A DNA stretch of 64,000 nucleotides from JAAYFT01 sp041655755 (GCA_041655755.1 JBBAEY010000003.1:1-64000), one strand, 5' to 3'. Shown: positions 24,812-34,373, numbered from the stretch's first letter. Numbers and translations are program-made. The notes: generated by a model not told the origin, from the letters alone.

Positions 24812-26179
24812 ATGATGAGGTCAATGTACTCGGCAGTATCTGGGCTGAGAATACATCAAGGTAAGATGGATACAATAGGCAATAATATTGCCAACGTAAA
24901 TACTGTAGGTTTTAAAAAAGGACAAGTTACTTTTCAAGAGGTATTTAGTCAGGTTGTACGTGGTGCTAGTGCACCAACTGGAGGTAAGGGAGGTACAAAC
25001 CCTCAACAAATCGGCATGGGTGCTGCTTTGGGCACAATTTCAACAATTCATGCAAAGGGACCAGGGCAACGTACAGACAATCCTACAGATTTAATGATAG
25101 ATGGTGAGGGATTTTTCGTAATATCTGATGATACAAACTTTGTAGATAGGTACTATACAAGGGCAGGAAACTTTACATTAGACAGGGATGGGAACCTAGT
25201 AACAGGAGAGGGCTTCATGGTTTTAGGTTATGCAGCAGACGAGGAGGGCAATATATTGTCTGATGTAACAAACCTTAGGATAAATATGTCAGAAACCAAG
25301 GCGCCTACTGTAACCGAAAATATAGAATTCAGAGGTAACCTAGATAGTAGATTTGCCGATGAGGATTCAAGAAAGATAGATACTGTAATTTATGATACCC
25401 TAGGGAATTCATATACCTTAACATTTGAAATTAAAAAAGATTCAAAAGATAATTGGAAGCTATCAGTATCTAAGCTAACAGATAGGTCAACTGGAAACTA
25501 TACAGACTCTGTAGATGGGATTTTAGAAAATGACGAGCTAGACCTTATATTTAGCAACCTTACTGGAAAACTTAACGGCATTGGAGATAATGATCTAACA
25601 GCTGAACCCAGGCCTGAATTCAAGGTCTTCCTTGAAATTCCAGATGATATAAAATTCATCAAGGATAAGGATGGGAAGGAACTAACAACAGAAACTGAAC
25701 CTGCAGGTAGGTTTAAAGAAATTGTTTTATTTGATTCGGAGAACGAATCTAGCATAAGGGGTGTATCTCAGTTTGCAAATGAAATGGACTTCAAGCCCTA
25801 TATGCTAACCGGTAATACTTCAGGTGCATTAGAAGGATTTGCCATAGATGAGAAGGGAATTATCACCGGTGTGTTTACCAATGGTGAAAGGAAGGCCTTG
25901 GGTCAAGTAATGTTGGCTAAGTTTGACAACCCAATGGGTCTACAGAGTCTAGGCGGCAATATGTTTCTAGATACTAGAAACTCAGGAGAGCCTCAATTTG
26001 GTGGAGCCGCTGTCAGTGGTTTTGGCGCTATCATTCCTGGGAACCTTGAGATGTCGAATGTAGATATATCCCTAGAATTTACTGAAATGATTACCACTCA
26101 AAGAGGATTTCAGGCCAACTCTAGAGTTATTACTACATCTGATGAAATGTTACAGGAATTGGCAAATATGAAGAGATAA
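24812..26179 (+). CDS. flgE: Flagellar hook protein FlgE
   Basis: Subunit of the hook, present in roughly 120 copies per flagellum. The 455 residues show the N-terminal axial motif SGLRIHQGKMDTIGNNIANVN and the C-terminal NVDISLEFTEMITTQRGFQAN with a terminal helix. The middle is a variable surface domain. GGAGGT is 8 nt before ATG. There is an in-frame ATG one codon downstream of the chosen start. Stem-loops lie on both sides of this gene. Confidence 0.94.
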   Translation: MMRSMYSAVSGLRIHQGKMDTIGNNIANVNTVGFKKGQVTFQEVFSQVVRGASAPTGGKGGTNPQQIGMGAALGTISTIHAKGPGQRTDNPTDLMIDGEGFFVISDDTNFVDRYYTRAGNFTLDRDGNLVTGEGFMVLGYAADEEGNILSDVTNLRINMSETKAPTVTENIEFRGNLDSRFADEDSRKIDTVIYDTLGNSYTLTFEIKKDSKDNWKLSVSKLTDRSTGNYTDSVDGILENDELDLIFSNLTGKLNGIGDNDLTAEPRPEFKVFLEIPDDIKFIKDKDGKELTTETEPAGRFKEIVLFDSENESSIRGVSQFANEMDFKPYMLTGNTSGALEGFAIDEKGIITGVFTNGERKALGQVMLAKFDNPMGLQSLGGNMFLDTRNSGEPQFGGAAVSGFGAIIPGNLEMSNVDISLEFTEMITTQRGFQANSRVITTSDEMLQELANMKR

Positions 26180-26191
26180 ATATAATCGAAT

Positions 26192-26214
26192 AGGGTAGGA
26201 TAACCACCTACCCT
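26192..26214 (+). other. Stem-loop downstream of flgE
   Basis: AGGGTAGG (26192-26199) pairs perfectly with CCTACCCT (26207-26214) around a 7-nt loop. It begins 13 nt after the flgE stop and is followed by GTTCTCT, a poor U-tract. It may stabilise the flgE 3' end or cause partial termination. Confidence 0.55.
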
Positions 26215-26238
26215 GTTCTCTATAAGGTGGGATAAACT

Positions 26239-26451
26239 GTGATAAAGGTGAAGCGCTTAAATGACAAGGAATTTGTAGTAAATAGTGAACTTATCCTTTT
26301 TGTAGAATCTACTCCTGATACGGTGATTACACTGACAACAGGACAAAAAATTGTTGTAATAGAGTCAGTAGACGATATCATTAAAAAAGTTATTGATTAT
26401 CATGCAAGGATAAAAATGATTAGTAGAAGTTACGAGGGAAATGAGGTGTAG
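26239..26451 (+). CDS. swrD: FlbD/SwrD family flagellar protein
   Basis: A 70-residue protein of the FlbD family (not the Caulobacter regulator). In B. subtilis SwrD raises motor power for swarming. The pattern IKVKRLNDKEFVVNSELILFVESTPDTVITLTTGQKIVV is typical, with a short helical tail. GTG start with AGGTGGG upstream. It sits between flgE and motA, as expected for a protein acting with the stator. Confidence 0.88.
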   Translation: MIKVKRLNDKEFVVNSELILFVESTPDTVITLTTGQKIVVIESVDDIIKKVIDYHARIKMISRSYEGNEV

Positions 26452-26454
26452 CAA

Positions 26455-27240
26455 TTGGATATAGCAACAATCCTAGGTTTGGTATTGGGTATAGGCTTTG
26501 TAGTTGGTGGGATTATGAGTTCTGGAGATTTAGGGTCATACATTGACATTCCTTCGATAATTATTACCCTAGGCGGAACTGTGGCGGCAACTTTACTTGC
26601 CTATCCAATGAAAAGTATAGCTGGACTAAGAAAGGTATTTCAGAAGGCTTTTTTCCATGAGGAAATATTAGCAAATGAGATAATATCTGAAATTATTACA
26701 TTAGCTAATGTGGCTAGAAAGGAAGGCCTCTTGTCGCTTGAAGAATATGGCGAAAAGTTAGATGATGAATTTTTAAAGAAGGGCATTATGCTAATAGTAG
26801 ATGGTACAGATCCCGAGCTTGTAAGAAATATTCTAGAAACTGAACTAATCTTTTTGGAGGAAAGACATGGTCAGGGACAGGGAATCATGGAAGCCATGGG
26901 TGGATATGCACCTGCATTTGGTATGATAGGAACCCTAATTGGACTAATTAACATGCTGCAGCACATGGACGATCCTAGCGCCATAGGTCCTAATATGTCT
27001 GTTGCTCTAGTAACTACTTTCTATGGTTCTGCATTGGCAAATGTATTTTTCCTTCCTTTGGCCCAAAAATTGAAAATTAGGAGTAAGTCAGAGGTTCTGA
27101 TTAAGGAATTGATTGTAGAGGGACTGCTTTCTATACAGGCAGGAGAAAACCCACGAATCATAGAAGAAAAATTAAAAACCTTCATACCCCCTGAACAAAG
27201 ACAGGCACTAAACAAAGAAGTCGAGAGAGAGGGAGTATAA
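26455..27240 (+). CDS. motA: Flagellar motor stator protein MotA
   Basis: Proton or sodium channel subunit of the stator. The 261 residues show four membrane segments (about 4-22, 34-52, 150-172, 183-203), a cytoplasmic loop with charged residues, and the GGYAPAFGMIGTLIGLINMLQHM motif. TTG start with GAGGTGT 6-12 nt upstream. The stop shares one base with the motB start (TAATG). Confidence 0.96.
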   Translation: MDIATILGLVLGIGFVVGGIMSSGDLGSYIDIPSIIITLGGTVAATLLAYPMKSIAGLRKVFQKAFFHEEILANEIISEIITLANVARKEGLLSLEEYGEKLDDEFLKKGIMLIVDGTDPELVRNILETELIFLEERHGQGQGIMEAMGGYAPAFGMIGTLIGLINMLQHMDDPSAIGPNMSVALVTTFYGSALANVFFLPLAQKLKIRSKSEVLIKELIVEGLLSIQAGENPRIIEEKLKTFIPPEQRQALNKEVEREGV

Positions 27241-27965
27241 TGGGTAGAAGAAGAAGACAAGAGGAATCCAGTGGTGGGTCCCCAGAATGGCTAACTACAT
27301 ATAGCGATATGGTTACTCTATTGTTGTGTTTCTTTGTACTGCTATTTTCTTTTTCAAGTATAGATGCAGAAAAATTCAGGAGCATCATGAGCAGTTTTCA
27401 GGGAGGAACAGGCGTTTTAAGCGGTGGGAAATCTATAGATATGATTCCACCAAATCCAATACTAGATGATCTTGATGTAGAAAATGAATTACAAGAACTC
27501 CTGGGCTATTTAGAGGAGTATATAGATACTCTAGGTCTGGATGATAGAATAACAATTCATCCCGAGGAAAGGGGTATTGTTATCAGATTTATGGACAATG
27601 TATTCTTTGATTCCGGTAAGGCTGAAATCAAAGATGAATCCTTTGAGATACTTGAGGCTGTAGCAGAAATACTGAATATGGAGGAATTTGTCAATAGGCA
27701 AATTAAGGTAGAGGGACATACAGACTCTGTTCCCCTATCAAGGAAATCAGTCTACCCCACTAACTGGGAGTTGTCATCTGCTAGGGCTACAAATGTGTTA
27801 AGGTATCTGGTTGAAGTTCAATCTATTGCAGGAAATCGTATTTCTTCTGCAGGCTATAGTTATTATAGGGGAATAGCACCAAATGACACTCCAGAGAATA
27901 AGGCGAAAAATAGAAGGGTGGACATTATCATATTAAGAGATGCTTATGTGGATTTTGAGCCATAG
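27240..27965 (+). CDS. motB: Flagellar motor stator protein MotB
   Basis: Anchors the stator to peptidoglycan and carries the ion-binding aspartate. The 241 residues have a short basic N-terminus, one transmembrane helix (about 24-45) with the ion-binding D23 in TTYSDMVTLL, and an OmpA-like domain (about 110-235) with FFDSGKAEI and VEGHTDSVPL. Ion specificity cannot be told with certainty from sequence. Translation is probably coupled to motA. Confidence 0.96.
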   Translation: MGRRRRQEESSGGSPEWLTTYSDMVTLLLCFFVLLFSFSSIDAEKFRSIMSSFQGGTGVLSGGKSIDMIPPNPILDDLDVENELQELLGYLEEYIDTLGLDDRITIHPEERGIVIRFMDNVFFDSGKAEIKDESFEILEAVAEILNMEEFVNRQIKVEGHTDSVPLSRKSVYPTNWELSSARATNVLRYLVEVQSIAGNRISSAGYSYYRGIAPNDTPENKAKNRRVDIIILRDAYVDFEP

Positions 27966-27987
27966 TAAAACAAAATGAGGTGTTAAT

Positions 27988-28401
27988 ATGTCTAAAAGGA
28001 CCATAATTATAATCATTATTGTACTATTTGTTGTATTAATAGCAGGCATAGTTGCGGGACTGTTTTTATTCTCAAACAATTCTGGCAAGAAGGTAAAAGA
28101 AATAAAAACATTTGACCTAACAATGGATGAAATGTATTGCAACATAAAAGAGAGCAAAAGAATTGTAAAAATAAAGATAACTGTCGAAACCATTAAGGAA
28201 AAGACACTGGTCAAGATTAGTGAAAAGCAATTTTTAATACGTGATGAGGTAAACAAAATTATACGAAATTTAAGTGAGGAAGAATTACAGGGCAAGGATG
28301 GACAAAATAATTTGCAGAAGGCAATCAAGAAAAGTCTGGTAGATATATTTAATGACGAGAATATTGTAAATGTATATTTTGATGATTTTATAATTCAGTA
28401 G
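27988..28401 (+). CDS. fliL: Flagellar basal-body-associated protein FliL
   Basis: A 137-residue single-pass membrane protein that supports the stator. One transmembrane helix at about 5-28 (TIIIIIIVLFVVLIAGIVAG), then a soluble domain with the stomatin-like FliL pattern ending IFNDENIVNVYFDDFIIQ. Sequence identity in the family is low; the call rests on architecture and on the position between motB and fliM. AGGTG precedes ATG. Confidence 0.88.
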   Translation: MSKRTIIIIIIVLFVVLIAGIVAGLFLFSNNSGKKVKEIKTFDLTMDEMYCNIKESKRIVKIKITVETIKEKTLVKISEKQFLIRDEVNKIIRNLSEEELQGKDGQNNLQKAIKKSLVDIFNDENIVNVYFDDFIIQ

Positions 28402-28414
28402 AGGGGGGATTCCA

Positions 28415-29404
28415 TTGGCTGAAGTCTTATCACAATCTGAAATTGATGCCCTTCTCAATGCTCTAAAAACAGGAGAGTTAGATGTTGAAGAAATTCAAGA
28501 TGAAGACAATACGAAAAAGATAAAAAAATATGACTTTAAAAATCCGCAGAAAATTTCCAAAGACCAGCTAAAAACTCTTGAAGTAATACATGAGAATCTC
28601 GGAAGATTTATGCAAACATTTTTGACAGGATATTTAAGGTATCCAGTTAAGATTGAAATTTTAACTGTAGACCAATTTGCATATAGCGAGTTTAGCAATG
28701 CCTTGTCAAATCCTGCTTTTCTATGCCTTATAGATTTTTTACCCTTAAATGGTCAGATTTTAATGGATATATCGACAAATGTAATATATACGATTATCGA
28801 TAGACTATTAGGCGGAGATGGGGCAGACAAGCAAGAAGTAAGAAACTTTACAGAGATAGAACTATCCTTATTGAAGAAGATGGTTGAAAGAATAGTGGAG
28901 GACTTTAAGGAAGCATGGGAAAACGTAATAGAACTGCAACCAACCTTAGAAAAGATAGAGACAAATCCACAGTTCGCACAGATTGTACCTCCAAATGAAA
29001 CTATTGCCCTTATAACTATGAATATAGAAATTGGTTCTGTAGAGGGTATGATGAACATTTGCCTACCCCATATACTTTTGGAACCAATATTAGATAGGTT
29101 AAATACAAGATTATGGTTTACTACATCAATTAAAGAGCATTCTCAACAAGAAATCAAGATAATGCGGGAAAGAATATTGCAAACTAGAATACCCTTAGTT
29201 GCAGAACTTGGCACTACTACGATTACCGTTAAAGATATATTAAATTTATTGCCTGGAGACGTGATCAAGCTAGGTAGGAGAGAAAATATACCTATCAGAG
29301 TAGGTAGCAATGTTAAATTTAAAGGTGAAGTGGGAGTAGCAAGCAATAAAATGGCAGTGAAAATAGTAGAAGTTGTAAAGGAAGGTGAAGATAATAATGG
29401 CTAG
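28415..29404 (+). CDS. fliM: Flagellar motor switch protein FliM
   Basis: C-ring protein that binds phospho-CheY. The 329 residues start with the CheY-binding peptide LSQSEIDALLNAL (about 4-16). A CheC-like middle domain (about 45-230) and a C-terminal SpoA domain (about 250-320; GTTTITVKDILNLLPGDVIKL) follow. TTG start with GAGGGGGG upstream. fliY overlaps the end by 8 nt. Confidence 0.97.
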   Translation: MAEVLSQSEIDALLNALKTGELDVEEIQDEDNTKKIKKYDFKNPQKISKDQLKTLEVIHENLGRFMQTFLTGYLRYPVKIEILTVDQFAYSEFSNALSNPAFLCLIDFLPLNGQILMDISTNVIYTIIDRLLGGDGADKQEVRNFTEIELSLLKKMVERIVEDFKEAWENVIELQPTLEKIETNPQFAQIVPPNETIALITMNIEIGSVEGMMNICLPHILLEPILDRLNTRLWFTTSIKEHSQQEIKIMRERILQTRIPLVAELGTTTITVKDILNLLPGDVIKLGRRENIPIRVGSNVKFKGEVGVASNKMAVKIVEVVKEGEDNNG

Positions 29405-30563
29405 CGATATGTTATCCCAAGAAGAAATTGATGCACTATTGAAAGGCGGTTCAAGTGAAGAGCCAGAAATACAATACTTTGAAGATGACGAAGAATTACT
29501 TTCAGAAATCGAAATAGATGCCCTAGGAGAAATTGGTAATATTAGCATGGGTACTGCTGCAACAACTCTTTCAACATTACTTAATAAAAAGGTAAATATT
29601 ACCACTCCCACTGTAAGTATTACGACAACAGAAGAATTATCTGAGGAATACAAATTACCTTTTGTAGCAATAGATGTCAGCTACAAGGAAGGACTACAAG
29701 GCTCCAATATTTTAATCCTGGACACAGATGACGTAAAGATTATTACAGATTTAATGGTAGGGAAAGATGATTTTGATATTAGTAGGGAAATTTCCGATTT
29801 TGAATTAAGTGCTGTAAGTGAAGCAATGAATCAAATGATGGGCTCCTCTTCAACTTCTTTATCTGAAATGTTTTACAAAAAGATTGATATTGCACCTCCT
29901 GTTTCTATGGAGATTACCTTTGAGGAAGGTAAGGAGAAGATTGACCTTTTAAAGACTACCTCTCCAATTATAAAGATTTCATTTAAAATTGTGGTTGAAG
30001 ATATAATAAATAGTAGTATAATGCAATTAGTACCTTTAGAATTCGGCAAGACTATGGTAAAGAACATTATGAGTGCTGGCCAAGAACCCGAGGCTCCTGA
30101 AGTAATTCAAGCTCCACCAATAGAGCCCGAAAGACCACGGTCAGAAACAATTAAAGAGACTCCTAAGATAGAGCGAAAAACTCCAACCGAACTCAATAAC
30201 GTTGCTAGAACGGAGAATTTAGATTATAATAATGTAAGCAAGAAAGAGGACAAGGTCTTAGTTCAAAAAGCAGAATTTCAGGATTTTGCTACAGCACCTG
30301 CTTCATCATTTAATTCTTCTATGGACTTAATCGGAGACATACCTGTTGAGATAACTGTTGAATTGGGAAGAACCTATAAGAAAATAGGAGAAATACTGGA
30401 ATTCGGTCAGGGAACTGTGATAGAGCTAGAAAAACTAGTTGGAGAATCTTTAGATATTTTTGCAAATCGAAAATATATTGCAAAGGGAGAAGTGGTAGTT
30501 ATTGATGACAGCTTTGGAATAAGAATTACAGAGATCGATAGTTCTAACAAAAATATAATTTAG
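29397..30563 (+). CDS. fliY: Flagellar motor switch phosphatase FliY
   Basis: Combines a C-ring FliN-type domain with a CheC-type CheY-P phosphatase. The 388 residues begin MASDMLSQEEIDALLKGG, a CheY-binding-like peptide. Two ExxN phosphatase motifs are present (ALGEIGNISMGTAATTLS near 43 and AVSEAMNQMMG near 142). A proline- and acid-rich linker (about 225-295) precedes the C-terminal SpoA domain (IPVEITVELGRTYKKIGEIL). ATG 29397 is preferred, with AAGGAAGGTGAAG upstream; a frame from 29385 would cover this site. Confidence 0.95.
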   Translation: MASDMLSQEEIDALLKGGSSEEPEIQYFEDDEELLSEIEIDALGEIGNISMGTAATTLSTLLNKKVNITTPTVSITTTEELSEEYKLPFVAIDVSYKEGLQGSNILILDTDDVKIITDLMVGKDDFDISREISDFELSAVSEAMNQMMGSSSTSLSEMFYKKIDIAPPVSMEITFEEGKEKIDLLKTTSPIIKISFKIVVEDIINSSIMQLVPLEFGKTMVKNIMSAGQEPEAPEVIQAPPIEPERPRSETIKETPKIERKTPTELNNVARTENLDYNNVSKKEDKVLVQKAEFQDFATAPASSFNSSMDLIGDIPVEITVELGRTYKKIGEILEFGQGTVIELEKLVGESLDIFANRKYIAKGEVVVIDDSFGIRITEIDSSNKNII

Positions 30564-30586
30564 GATTCTAATTAGGAGGTAATAAA

Positions 30587-30949
30587 ATGTCAAATGGAAT
30601 TTTAATAGTGGATGATGCATCCTTCATGAGAATGATGATAAAAGATATCTTAACGAAGAATGGTTTTTCAGTTTCTGGAGAAGCAGAAAATGGTGTAAAG
30701 GCGATAGAACAATACAAGGATTTAAATCCCGAGTTAGTTATTATGGATATTACTATGCCGGAAATGGATGGTATACAAGCTGTAAAGGAGATTAAAAAGA
30801 TCAATAGCAATGCAAAGATAATAATGTGCTCAGCTATGGGACAGCAAGCTATGGTTATAGAGGCAATTCAGGCTGGTGCTAAGGATTTTATAGTAAAACC
30901 TTTTCAATCTGATAGGGTAGTAGAGGCCGTTAAGAAGGTATTGAGTTAA
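30587..30949 (+). CDS. cheY: Chemotaxis response regulator CheY
   Basis: Single-domain receiver, 120 residues, which when phosphorylated by CheA binds the motor switch. Acid pocket D9 and D10, phosphoacceptor D54 in IMDITMPEMDG, serine in MCSAMGQQ where threonine or serine is expected, and lysine in FIVKPFQ are all present. AGGAGGT is 9-15 nt before ATG. Located between fliY and fliO, as in B. subtilis. Confidence 0.96.
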   Translation: MSNGILIVDDASFMRMMIKDILTKNGFSVSGEAENGVKAIEQYKDLNPELVIMDITMPEMDGIQAVKEIKKINSNAKIIMCSAMGQQAMVIEAIQAGAKDFIVKPFQSDRVVEAVKKVLS

Positions 30950-30952
30950 GTC

Positions 30953-31459
30953 ATGAAAAATAAGTATGCCTTTATTAGCTACCTTATACTTATTGCCCTT
31001 TTTATTAGTCTACCTGTAATAGGGGCAGGATTTGAAGATATCAGTTTAATCAAAATTATTTTACAGCTAATATTCTATATAGTAATATTTGCAGCTGTAA
31101 TTTTTGTTAGTATCTATGGTACAAGGTTTGTTGCTAATAATTACAGGAGGACCATATCTAGTAATTATATGGAGTTATTAGATGTTTTAAATCTTCCAGG
31201 TGGAATTAAAATTATTATTCTTAAGGCAAACAATAAAACCTACATCTTATCTCATTCAAACAATGGTGGAGTTACCCTAATCGATTCTATGGATGGGGAT
31301 ATATTCACCACTGTAGGAGATAGTTTTGATAATCATTTGGACAAGTATAAGGGCAGAAGATACAATGACAATATTTTAGAAAAAAGTTTCGGTAAAATAA
31401 TTAATAAATTAAGTTCACAAAAAAATGAGGAAGTCAATAAAGATGAAGAGGATAATTAA
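30953..31459 (+). CDS. fliO: Flagellar biosynthetic protein FliO
   Basis: Membrane assembly factor for the FliP ring of the export gate. The 168 residues have two hydrophobic segments, at about 6-23 (possibly a signal) and 28-52, then a cytoplasmic beta domain (NYMELLDVLNLPGGIKIIILKANNKTYILSHSNNG) and a charged tail. FliO is weakly conserved; position before fliP and this architecture make the call. Its ribosome binding site is poor, so expression may rely on coupling to cheY. It overlaps the fliP start. Confidence 0.85.
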   Translation: MKNKYAFISYLILIALFISLPVIGAGFEDISLIKIILQLIFYIVIFAAVIFVSIYGTRFVANNYRRTISSNYMELLDVLNLPGGIKIIILKANNKTYILSHSNNGGVTLIDSMDGDIFTTVGDSFDNHLDKYKGRRYNDNILEKSFGKIINKLSSQKNEEVNKDEEDN

Positions 31460-32201
31460 AACTGGTATCTTAGTCACTATAATGATAGTCGTTTTTTCAG
31501 CAATAGCCCATGGAGAGTCAACTATTCCTTTCCTTGGAGGAAATATTAGTATAGGAAATAATGATGATCCTGAAAACTATGTATTTTCTCTGCAATTATT
31601 GTTTTTGCTGACCATTTTAACCCTAGCACCCTCTATACTTATTATGATGACGGGGTTTACCCGAATTTTAATTGTTTTATCTTTTATAAGGAATGCCCTT
31701 GGTCTACAACAAACGCCGCCTAACCAAGTAATAGTAGGTATGGCATTGTTTTTAACTTTTTTCGTTATGGCCCCCATAGCTACTGAGGTCAATAACGAGG
31801 CTTTACAGCCCTATTTGAGAGCTGAATTGCCCCAGGAAGTGGCAATAGAAAGAGCAATGAATCCAATTAGAGATTTTATGATTACACAAACAAGAGATAA
31901 GGATTTGGCCCTGTTCATGAATATGAGGGGAATTGAAGGCGTATCAAACCTTGAGGACATTCCAACTTATATAATAATACCAGCCTTTATTATCAGTGAA
32001 TTGAAAACAGCTTTTCAAGTTGGATTTATAATTTTCATACCTTTTCTGGTAATTGATATGGTAGTTGCAAGCACCTTAATGGCCATGGGTATGATGATGT
32101 TACCACCAGTAATTATTTCCCTACCTTTTAAAATACTTTTGTTTGTCTTAGTTGATGGGTGGAACCTAATTATCAAGTCTTTAGTTTTAGGTTTCAAATA
32201 G
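31443..32201 (+). CDS. fliP: Flagellar export gate protein FliP
   Basis: Five copies form the export pore with FliQ and FliR. The 252 residues include a cleavable signal-like N-terminus (about 1-22), then four membrane segments. Motifs MMTGFTRILIVLSFIRNALGLQQTPPNQVIVG and TAFQVGFIIFIPFLVIDMVVAS (read in parts) are diagnostic. ATG 31443 fits AGGAAG about 10 nt upstream; ATG at 31425 would give a longer overlap with fliO. Either way the frames overlap. Confidence 0.96.
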   Translation: MKRIIKTGILVTIMIVVFSAIAHGESTIPFLGGNISIGNNDDPENYVFSLQLLFLLTILTLAPSILIMMTGFTRILIVLSFIRNALGLQQTPPNQVIVGMALFLTFFVMAPIATEVNNEALQPYLRAELPQEVAIERAMNPIRDFMITQTRDKDLALFMNMRGIEGVSNLEDIPTYIIIPAFIISELKTAFQVGFIIFIPFLVIDMVVASTLMAMGMMMLPPVIISLPFKILLFVLVDGWNLIIKSLVLGFK

Positions 32202-32211
32202 GAGGATTTAT

Positions 32212-32481
32212 ATGGACAATGTCGATATGATTAGATTGGCCCAGGATGCAATTAGAACTGTTTTATTTGTTGCAGCACCTATGCTGTTAATTAGCCTAAC
32301 CGTAGGCTTGCTTGTCAGTGTCATGCAGGCCGTAACACAAATACAAGAGGCCACTCTTGCCTTTGTACCAAAGATATTAGCGGTTTTCTTATCATTGCTT
32401 TTATTTGGGCCTTGGATGATAAAACTAATCACTCAATTTGCATCAGGTCTTTTGGGCAATTTGAACTTTTACATATATTGA
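32212..32481 (+). CDS. fliQ: Flagellar export gate protein FliQ
   Basis: An 89-residue protein with two transmembrane helices (about 15-38 and 50-73) that wraps the FliP/FliR pore. The pattern LISLTVGLLVSVMQAVTQIQEATL and PKILAVFLSLLLFGPWM is typical. TAGGAGG precedes ATG. Confidence 0.96.
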   Translation: MDNVDMIRLAQDAIRTVLFVAAPMLLISLTVGLLVSVMQAVTQIQEATLAFVPKILAVFLSLLLFGPWMIKLITQFASGLLGNLNFYIY

Positions 32482-32492
32482 GGATGAAATAA

Positions 32493-33260
32493 ATGGATGA
32501 GTTACTTAATTTGATTTTAAGCAAGTACCAATTATTCTTGCTAATAGTGATCAGGACATCTGGAATTTTTATATTTTCGCCTTTTTTCAGTTCTCAAAAT
32601 ATTCCTAATACAATGAAAATAGGCTTGACCTTTTCACTGTCTTTAATATTGTCCATGCTTTTATCCAATGATATAGACTTAGCTAGTGGGACCCTAGGTG
32701 TGATAATTTTTAAGGAATTAACCGTGGGTATCATTATAGGATTTATATCCTATATGATTTTTTCGGCCTTTTATGTTATGGGCCAAATCATAGATATGAA
32801 AATTGGATTTGGTATGGTCAATGTAATAGACCCCCAAAACAGGGTGCAGGTTCCCCTTATGGGAAATTTTTATTACACCTTATCTTTTTTATTGTTGCTA
32901 GGTATAAATGGGCACCATCATATTATTCTTGCACTAAAGGATAGCTATAATCACATTCCCATAGGAGGTTTTCAATATAGTGAATCTACCATGGGTTTAT
33001 TGGCAGATATATTGGCTAGGTCCTTTGAACTCGGTTTCAAATTAAGTATGCCGATTATAGCCATTATCTTTATGACAGACATTATCCTTGGAATATTATC
33101 AAAGACAATACCTCAAATGAATGTTTTTGTAGTAGGTATGCCCTTGAAAATAATCATTGGCCTGGTAATTATCTTGATAAGTATACCTATGTTTTTTAAC
33201 AGCATCAATGGCGTATTTGATATTTTAATCAATAATTTATACAAATTCATAGCTAACTAA
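32493..33260 (+). CDS. fliR: Flagellar export gate protein FliR
   Basis: A 255-residue polytopic membrane protein, one copy per export gate. About six hydrophobic segments are visible, with RTSGIFIFSPFFSSQNIP at the N-terminus and FKLSMPIIAIIFMTDIILGILSK near 180. AGGATG precedes ATG. flhB begins 14 nt downstream. Confidence 0.95.
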   Translation: MDELLNLILSKYQLFLLIVIRTSGIFIFSPFFSSQNIPNTMKIGLTFSLSLILSMLLSNDIDLASGTLGVIIFKELTVGIIIGFISYMIFSAFYVMGQIIDMKIGFGMVNVIDPQNRVQVPLMGNFYYTLSFLLLLGINGHHHIILALKDSYNHIPIGGFQYSESTMGLLADILARSFELGFKLSMPIIAIIFMTDIILGILSKTIPQMNVFVVGMPLKIIIGLVIILISIPMFFNSINGVFDILINNLYKFIAN

Positions 33261-33274
33261 TAAGGTTGATATAT

Positions 33275-34363
33275 ATGATTGAGAAAATGAACCTGCAATT
33301 TTTTGCAGAATCAGAAAAGACTGAAAAGCCAACACCGAAAAAAAGAAGTGAGGCTCGTGAAGAGGGACAAATTGTTCAAAGTAAGGAAGTAAATACTGTT
33401 GTTATCCTATTTGCTAGTTTTCTAGGCTTGAAATTGTTTGGACAATTTATGCACAGGCAGTTAATGGATTTAGTGGTAAATATACTAAGCCAAACTATAA
33501 ATGCAGAGATGTTTTTAAATCCTAATAACTTGATGATAAACTTCATGAATATTTTATTTATTTTTGCAATAACAGTTTTACCAGTGATAGCTGTGGCTTT
33601 TTTCTCTGCCTTGCTTGTAAATTACTTTCAGGTAGGTTTTTTATTCACTAGCAAAACCTTGCAGTTAAAACTGAATAGGCTAAATCCTATTGAAGGGTTT
33701 AAGAAAATGTTTTCAAAAAGGGCCTTAGTAGATTTAGTAAAATCTGTTTTAAAGGTTGTTTTAGCAGGTTCGGTTGCTTACTCATATGTTAAGGCCAATA
33801 TTAGCAAAATAATACAGTATTCCAATATGGAAGTGCTAGAATCTTTTTTAGGTTTTTCTGATATTTTGTATGGTTTAATTCTTAGACTATTAATGGTACT
33901 TTTACTCCTCGCCATCTTTGATTATTTCTTTCAATGGCGTGAGCATGAAAAAAATCTGATGATGACCAAGCAGGAGATTAAGGAAGAATATAAGCAATCA
34001 GAGGGTGACCCATTAATTAAAAGTAAGATTAGGGAGAAGCAAAGAAGACTTGCTATGAGTAGGATGATGCAGGATATCCCCAAAGCAGATGTCATTATAA
34101 CTAACCCTACACACTATGCCATTGCAATTAAATACGATCAAAGTATGTATGATGCCCCATATGTCATTGGTAAGGGAATGGATCTAGTAGCTGAAAATAT
34201 CAAAAAAATGGCCTCTGAAAATAATGTTCCCATTGTTGAGAATAAACCTTTGGCACGGGCTATATACGATACTATTGATATTGGAGATGTCATTACAGAA
34301 GATTTATATGAAGCAGTTGCCGAAGTATTGGCCTATGTATATAGTTTAAGGGAAGAGTTTTAG
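33275..34363 (+). CDS. flhB: Flagellar export specificity protein FlhB
   Basis: Switches the export gate from rod/hook to filament substrates after autocleavage. About 362 residues. The N-terminal tail is basic (EKTEKPTPKKRSEAREEGQI), four membrane helices follow (about 28-205), then the cytoplasmic domain with the self-cleaving N277-P278-T279-H280. The end EDLYEAVAEVLAYVYSLREEF mirrors the stand-alone protein at 8548-8844. ATG at 33275 is preferred over TTG at 33266 because AAGG lies 10 nt before it. Confidence 0.97.
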   Translation: MIEKMNLQFFAESEKTEKPTPKKRSEAREEGQIVQSKEVNTVVILFASFLGLKLFGQFMHRQLMDLVVNILSQTINAEMFLNPNNLMINFMNILFIFAITVLPVIAVAFFSALLVNYFQVGFLFTSKTLQLKLNRLNPIEGFKKMFSKRALVDLVKSVLKVVLAGSVAYSYVKANISKIIQYSNMEVLESFLGFSDILYGLILRLLMVLLLLAIFDYFFQWREHEKNLMMTKQEIKEEYKQSEGDPLIKSKIREKQRRLAMSRMMQDIPKADVIITNPTHYAIAIKYDQSMYDAPYVIGKGMDLVAENIKKMASENNVPIVENKPLARAIYDTIDIGDVITEDLYEAVAEVLAYVYSLREEF

Positions 34364-34373
34364 GGGGATTAAA

